DNA of 64,000 bases, from positions 3,286,001 to 3,350,000 of the forward strand of contig NZ_CP113067.1 of NCBI RefSeq assembly GCF_026625865.1. The letters run 5' to 3'. Every line of letters begins with the position of its first letter. Position 1 is the stretch's first letter. Positions 60,813-64,000 of the stretch are shown here, piece by piece. The translations under genes and the position numbers were made by a program. The notes under the pieces are model-generated. The model made no database searches, was not told the origin of the DNA, and saw only the letters and a program-made list of their open reading frames with translations. This DNA is from Microbacterium sp. SL75 (GTDB lineage: Bacteria > Actinomycetota > Actinomycetes > Actinomycetales > Microbacteriaceae).

Positions 60813-60944
60813 CCACGAGTCTGGACGGTTCCGCCGTCCGACGGAGCGCTCGGGCGCCCGGAGCCTCCGCACGCGGTGCGAGGGAGCGGGCGGCGGGGTA
60901 CAGGCGGCGGGATGCGCACCCCACCCCCGGGTTAGGCTCGAACG

Positions 60945-61532
60945 GTGACCATCCTGACTCTGGTGCGACATGGCGAGACCGCGTGGAACTACGAGGGGCG
61001 GATCCAGGGCTCGACCGACATCCCCCTGAACGACACCGGTCGTCTGCAGGCGCGGGGCATCGCCGACACGCTCGCCGCCGAGTACGCGGGGCGCGACGTC
61101 ATCGTCGTGTCGAGCGACCTGGGTCGTGCTGCCGAGACCGCCGACATCATCGCCGCGGCCCTGGGCACCACCGTGTCGCGCCGTTTGCCCGGATTGCAGG
61201 AGCGCTCGTACGGCGACGCCGAGGGGATGGACGCCCCGACCTTCTACCGGACCTACGGCCCGTGGCACGCGGCCGACGTCCCCGGCGCCGAGACCTGGCC
61301 GGTGGTGCGCGAGCGCGCCCTCGCCGCGATCGCCGAGGCCGTGGCATCCGCTCCCGCGGGCGTCGACGTGATCGCCGTCGCCCACGGCGCACTCATCCGC
61401 GAGGTCATCATGTTCGCCACCGACGGGGAGTTTCCCCGCGAGGGCGAGCGCCTGCCGAACTGCTCGGCGACGACGTTCCGCCTCGAAGGCGACCGCTGGG
61501 AGATGCTGGCGTACGCCGGCGTCGCGAGCTGA
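60945..61532 (+). CDS. Histidine phosphatase family protein
   Basis: 195 residues from GTG 60945. The phosphoglycerate mutase-like signature is LTLVRHGETAWN near residue 4-15 with the phospho-acceptor His, then GSTDIPLNDTGRLQA, SSDLGRAAETADII (second Arg) and VIAVAHGALIREVI with the second catalytic His. The predicted acid is the Glu in LQERSYGDAEG. Such enzymes dephosphorylate small phosphometabolites or sugars; the substrate is unknown. Single gene, converging on the CitE-like gene. Confidence 0.92.
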   Translation: MTILTLVRHGETAWNYEGRIQGSTDIPLNDTGRLQARGIADTLAAEYAGRDVIVVSSDLGRAAETADIIAAALGTTVSRRLPGLQERSYGDAEGMDAPTFYRTYGPWHAADVPGAETWPVVRERALAAIAEAVASAPAGVDVIAVAHGALIREVIMFATDGEFPREGERLPNCSATTFRLEGDRWEMLAYAGVAS

Positions 61533-61584
61533 GATCCCCGTCTCCGCACAGACCCGGCGTCACGTGAGAACCTGAGGGATCTCC

Positions 61585-62427
61585 TCACTCCCCCGCGCGC
61601 GCCACCACCGACCGCGCGTGCCGCAGGATCGGCTCGTCGATCATGCGTCCCTCGTAACGGAACACGCCCCGCTCCCCCTGTGCCGCGTCGAGGACGCCCC
61701 GCGCCCACGAGATGAGATCGGCGCTCGGGGCGTATGCCTCGCGGATCGTCGCGACCTGCCCCGGGTGGATGCACGCCGTGGCGGCGAACCCGGAGGCAGC
61801 GGCATCCTGAGCCTCCTCGGTGAGCCCCTCCAGGTCGGCGATGTCGACGTGCACGGCGTCGATGGCCCGCTTGTCGAACGCCCCCGCGGCCAGCAGCACG
61901 CGCGCCCGCGCGACGCGTGCGACGTCGCGGTAGCCCCCGTCGTCACGACGGCTCGAGGTACCGCCGAGGCTGGCGACGAGGTCTTCCGCACCCCACATCA
62001 GCGCCACGACCTGTGGGAGCGCCGCGAGCTGCTCGGCGTTGACGATCCCTCGCGCGGTCTCGCACAGAGCGATCACCTCGAACCCGCCCGTGGGATCGAG
62101 GGATGCCGGCGTCTCGGCCTTCGCGACCATCACGCGCCGCACGCGCGTGAGCGCCAGCGCCTCGAGGTCGAGCGCGAAGTCCGGTGTCTCCGGTGCGTTC
62201 ACCCGCACGATCACGCGCTCGGGGTCGGGATCGGCGGCGATCATCGCCTCGCGCGCCGATGCCTTCGCCTCTGCGGACACGGCATCCTCGAGGTCGAGGA
62301 TCGCGGCATCCGCCCGCTCGAGGGCCTTCGGCAGCCGTTCGGGGCGATCGGCCGGAACGAACAACAACGCGGGTCCGAGGGCGAACGCGCGTGTTGCCGA
62401 GCGGGCGTCGGGGTGAATCCCGCTCAT
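61585..62427 (-). CDS. HpcH/HpaI aldolase/CoA ester lyase (CitE-like)
   Basis: 280 residues from ATG 62427, overlapping the MaoC gene stop (ATGA). CitE-like TIM barrel: ALLFVPADRPERLPKALERADAAILDLEDAV (acidic Mg/substrate region), VIVRVNAPETP, VMVAKAETP, ALCETARGIVNAEQLA and LMWGAEDLVASLGG. Relatives cleave citramalyl-CoA, malyl-CoA or HMG-like CoA esters. Together with the MaoC hydratase and acyl-CoA dehydrogenase upstream this trio is common in actinobacterial branched-chain acid or leucine degradation clusters. The exact CoA ester is uncertain. Confidence 0.88.
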   Translation of the reverse strand: MSGIHPDARSATRAFALGPALLFVPADRPERLPKALERADAAILDLEDAVSAEAKASAREAMIAADPDPERVIVRVNAPETPDFALDLEALALTRVRRVMVAKAETPASLDPTGGFEVIALCETARGIVNAEQLAALPQVVALMWGAEDLVASLGGTSSRRDDGGYRDVARVARARVLLAAGAFDKRAIDAVHVDIADLEGLTEEAQDAAASGFAATACIHPGQVATIREAYAPSADLISWARGVLDAAQGERGVFRYEGRMIDEPILRHARSVVARAGE

Positions 62428-62891
62428 GCCCGCCCCTCGCTCGCCCAGACCAGCACCGTGCGGGTGGCGGTGGCCACGACCTCGTCGTTCTGCGAGCGCC
62501 CGGTGTGCGCCATGACGACCACGCCCTGCCCCTGGCGGGAGGCGGAGGGCCGCACCGACACGATCTCGGTCTCGGCGGCCAGGGTGTCGCCGACGAACAG
62601 CGGCGCGGGAAAGCTCACGTCGGTCAGCCCCAGCTGCGCCACGAGTGTTCCCTGCGTCAGCTGCCCGACGGAGAGGCCGACGAGGGTCGACAGCGTCCAC
62701 ATCGAGTTGACCAGGGGACGACCGAAAGGCTGGGTCGCCGCATAGGCGGAATCGAGATGCAGGGCCTGCGCGTTCATCGTCAGGGTCGTGAACAGGACGT
62801 TGTCGGCATCGGTCACGGTGCGCCCGGGGCGGTGCGCGTACCTCTCGCCGACGATGAACTCCTCCAAATACAGGCCGCGCTGCTCGATCAT
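62424..62891 (-). CDS. MaoC family dehydratase
   Basis: 155 residues from ATG 62891, overlapping the acyl-CoA dehydrogenase stop (ATGA). Hot-dog fold with the hydratase motif FTTLTMNAQALHLDSAYA (catalytic Asp/His region near 36-50) and VGDTLAAETEIVSVR. It should hydrate an enoyl-CoA made by the dehydrogenase to a 3-hydroxyacyl-CoA, which the CitE-like lyase or another enzyme then processes. The three genes have 4-base overlaps and form one translational unit. Confidence 0.92.
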   Translation of the reverse strand: MIEQRGLYLEEFIVGERYAHRPGRTVTDADNVLFTTLTMNAQALHLDSAYAATQPFGRPLVNSMWTLSTLVGLSVGQLTQGTLVAQLGLTDVSFPAPLFVGDTLAAETEIVSVRPSASRQGQGVVVMAHTGRSQNDEVVATATRTVLVWASEGRA

Positions 62892-64000
62892 GCGGCAACG
62901 GTACCCGCGAGCCCCAGCGCGCGCGAGATCACCATGAGCTGCACCTCGGTGGTGCCCTCTCCGATCTCGAGGATCTTCGAGTCGCGGTAGTGCCGCGCCA
63001 CGGGGTACTCGTTGATGAATCCGTTGCCGCCGAACACCTGTGTCGCATCCCGCGCGTTCGCCATCGCGGCGTCGCTCGCGGTCATCTTCGCCACGGCCGC
63101 ATCGACCGTGAAGGGCTTGCCGGCGTCGCACAGCCGCGCGGCGTGCACCCACGCCAGGCGCGCGGTGTGGACGCGGGCATGCATGCGCGCGAGCAGGAAC
63201 TGCATGCTCTGGCGCGTCGACAGCCGCTCGCCGAAGACGGTGCGGCTGCGGGCGTAGTCGACGGCGGCCTCGAGGCACCCCTCCGCGGCACCCGTGGCGA
63301 GCGCCGCGATCGCGACGCGGCCCTCGTCGAGCGTGCGCAGGAAGTTCTTGAACCCGTGCCCGCGCTCGCCGAGCAGGTTGGCCTCGGGCACGCGCACGCC
63401 GTCGAAGGTCAGCGGGTGGGTGTCGGAGGCGTTCCAGCCGACCTTGTCGTACGCGGGGCCGACGGTGAAGCCGGGCGTGCCGTTGGGCACGATGATCGTC
63501 GAGATCTCGGAGCGCTCGCCCGTGCGGCCGGTGACGGCGGTGACGGTGACGAACCGGGTGATGTCGGTGCCGGAGTTGGTGATGAACTGCTTCGACCCTT
63601 CGATCACCCACTCGCCGCCCTCGAGCGTCGCGGTGGTGCGGGTGGCCCCGGCGTCGCTGCCCGCCTCGGCCTCGGTGAGTCCGAATCCGGCGAGGGCACG
63701 ACCCGCGACGAGGTCGGGCAGGTACCGGGCCTTCTGATCCTCGGTGCCGTAGCGGTAGATGGGCATGGCGCCCAGCCCCACGCCCGCCTCGAGGGTGATC
63801 GCCATCGACTGATCGACGCGCGCGATACCCTCGATCGCGACGCAGAGGCTCGCGTAGTCGCCGCCCTGTCCGCCGACCTCCTCGGGGAAGGGCAGCCCGA
63901 ACAGCCCGAGCTCGCCCATCTGCTCGACCAGGTCGAGGGGCAGCTCGTGCGCACGGTCGGCTTCGTACGAGCGCGGCGCGATGACCTCGTCGGCGAACTC
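62888..64000 (-). CDS. Acyl-CoA dehydrogenase (5' end outside the window)
   Basis: At least 370 residues; the frame is open to the right edge. Acyl-CoA dehydrogenase features: FADEVIAPRSYEADRAHELP near the edge, LPFPEEVGGQGGDYASLCVA, GFGLTEAEAGSDAGATRTTA, ITNSGTDITRFVTVTAVTG, GFKNFLRTLDEGRVAIAALA, VFGGNGFINEYPVARHYRD and ILEIGEGTTEVQLMVISR with the catalytic Glu in GEGT. The family makes enoyl-CoA with FAD and passes electrons to ETF. Isovaleryl-CoA dehydrogenase-like sequence plus the neighbours suggest leucine or short branched acid breakdown, but the acyl chain is not certain. Confidence 0.92.
   Translation of the reverse strand, partial: EFADEVIAPRSYEADRAHELPLDLVEQMGELGLFGLPFPEEVGGQGGDYASLCVAIEGIARVDQSMAITLEAGVGLGAMPIYRYGTEDQKARYLPDLVAGRALAGFGLTEAEAGSDAGATRTTATLEGGEWVIEGSKQFITNSGTDITRFVTVTAVTGRTGERSEISTIIVPNGTPGFTVGPAYDKVGWNASDTHPLTFDGVRVPEANLLGERGHGFKNFLRTLDEGRVAIAALATGAAEGCLEAAVDYARSRTVFGERLSTRQSMQFLLARMHARVHTARLAWVHAARLCDAGKPFTVDAAVAKMTASDAAMANARDATQVFGGNGFINEYPVARHYRDSKILEIGEGTTEVQLMVISRALGLAGTVAA

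Overview
The window is chromosomal DNA from a high-GC actinobacterium. The order pafB-pafC-tatA-tatC-HelY-like helicase-lnt beside convergent rbpA is an actinobacterial signature. A mycothiol-type maleylpyruvate isomerase, DtxR/IdeR-type iron boxes and the many GTGA/ATGA gene overlaps agree. The overall look (very GC-rich, strong SD sequences, Microbacteriaceae-like protein sequences) suggests Microbacterium or a close relative; the genus is an inference. No prophage, insertion sequence, CRISPR array or rRNA was seen. One tRNA-Leu(GAG) gene is present.

Layout. 1-5.4 kb: end of an S9 peptidase gene, an atypical SDR, an NfeD/SPFH/GDPD operon, and rbpA converging on lnt. 5.4-13.8 kb: a minus-strand housekeeping block (lnt, helicase, tatC, tatA, pafC, pafB, FKBP lipoprotein, tRNA m1A58 methyltransferase, HAD phosphatase). 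13.9-25.2 kb: PAC2 protein, uppP, M20 peptidase, tRNA-Leu, 2OG-Fe(II) oxygenase, a repeat-rich intergenic island, a VIT1/CCC1 transporter with a ferritin-like domain, a DEAH helicase with a low-complexity N-terminus, an SGNH hydrolase and an unknown gene.

25.4-48.4 kb is a catecholate-type siderophore locus in two iron-box-controlled halves. The left half (minus strand) holds an ABC lipoprotein receptor, a 2,3-dihydroxybenzoate-AMP ligase carrying an N-terminal MbtH domain, a thioesterase, a phosphopantetheinyl transferase, and three NRPS proteins: ArCP-Cy-A-PCP, a Cy-like-C-PCP-C-PCP protein that is split by two one-base frame breaks, and C-A-PCP. The middle holds a siderophore-interacting flavin reductase (+) and the minus operon isochorismatase, lysine/ornithine N-monooxygenase, 2,3-dihydro-DHB dehydrogenase and isochorismate synthase. 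Two FecCD permeases follow on the plus strand. The predicted product is a DHB-capped oxazoline or thiazoline siderophore with an N-hydroxylated amine or amino acid. The ABC ATPase, an exporter and an acyl or formyl transferase are not in the window.

48.6-52.7 kb: SpoU/TrmH methyltransferase, amidohydrolase, sirtuin, PaaX regulator. 52.8-60.8 kb: an aromatic catabolic cluster that reads as salicylate to salicyl-AMP/CoA to gentisate to maleylpyruvate to fumarylpyruvate to central metabolism: flavin hydroxylase, aryl-AMP ligase with a salicylate-type pocket, flavin reductase-like protein, mycothiol-type maleylpyruvate isomerase, fumarylpyruvate hydrolase, gentisate 1,2-dioxygenase and an alpha/beta hydrolase. 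It contains a decayed HTH gene. 60.9-64 kb: a phosphatase and an acyl-CoA dehydrogenase/MaoC/CitE-like trio running off the edge.

The most unusual observations are the MbtH-aryl ligase fusion, the NRPS layout with two adenylation domains for four carrier domains beside the ArCP, a 62-bp triplication between the two permease genes that created two tiny translationally coupled ORFs, and a family of palindromic intergenic repeats.
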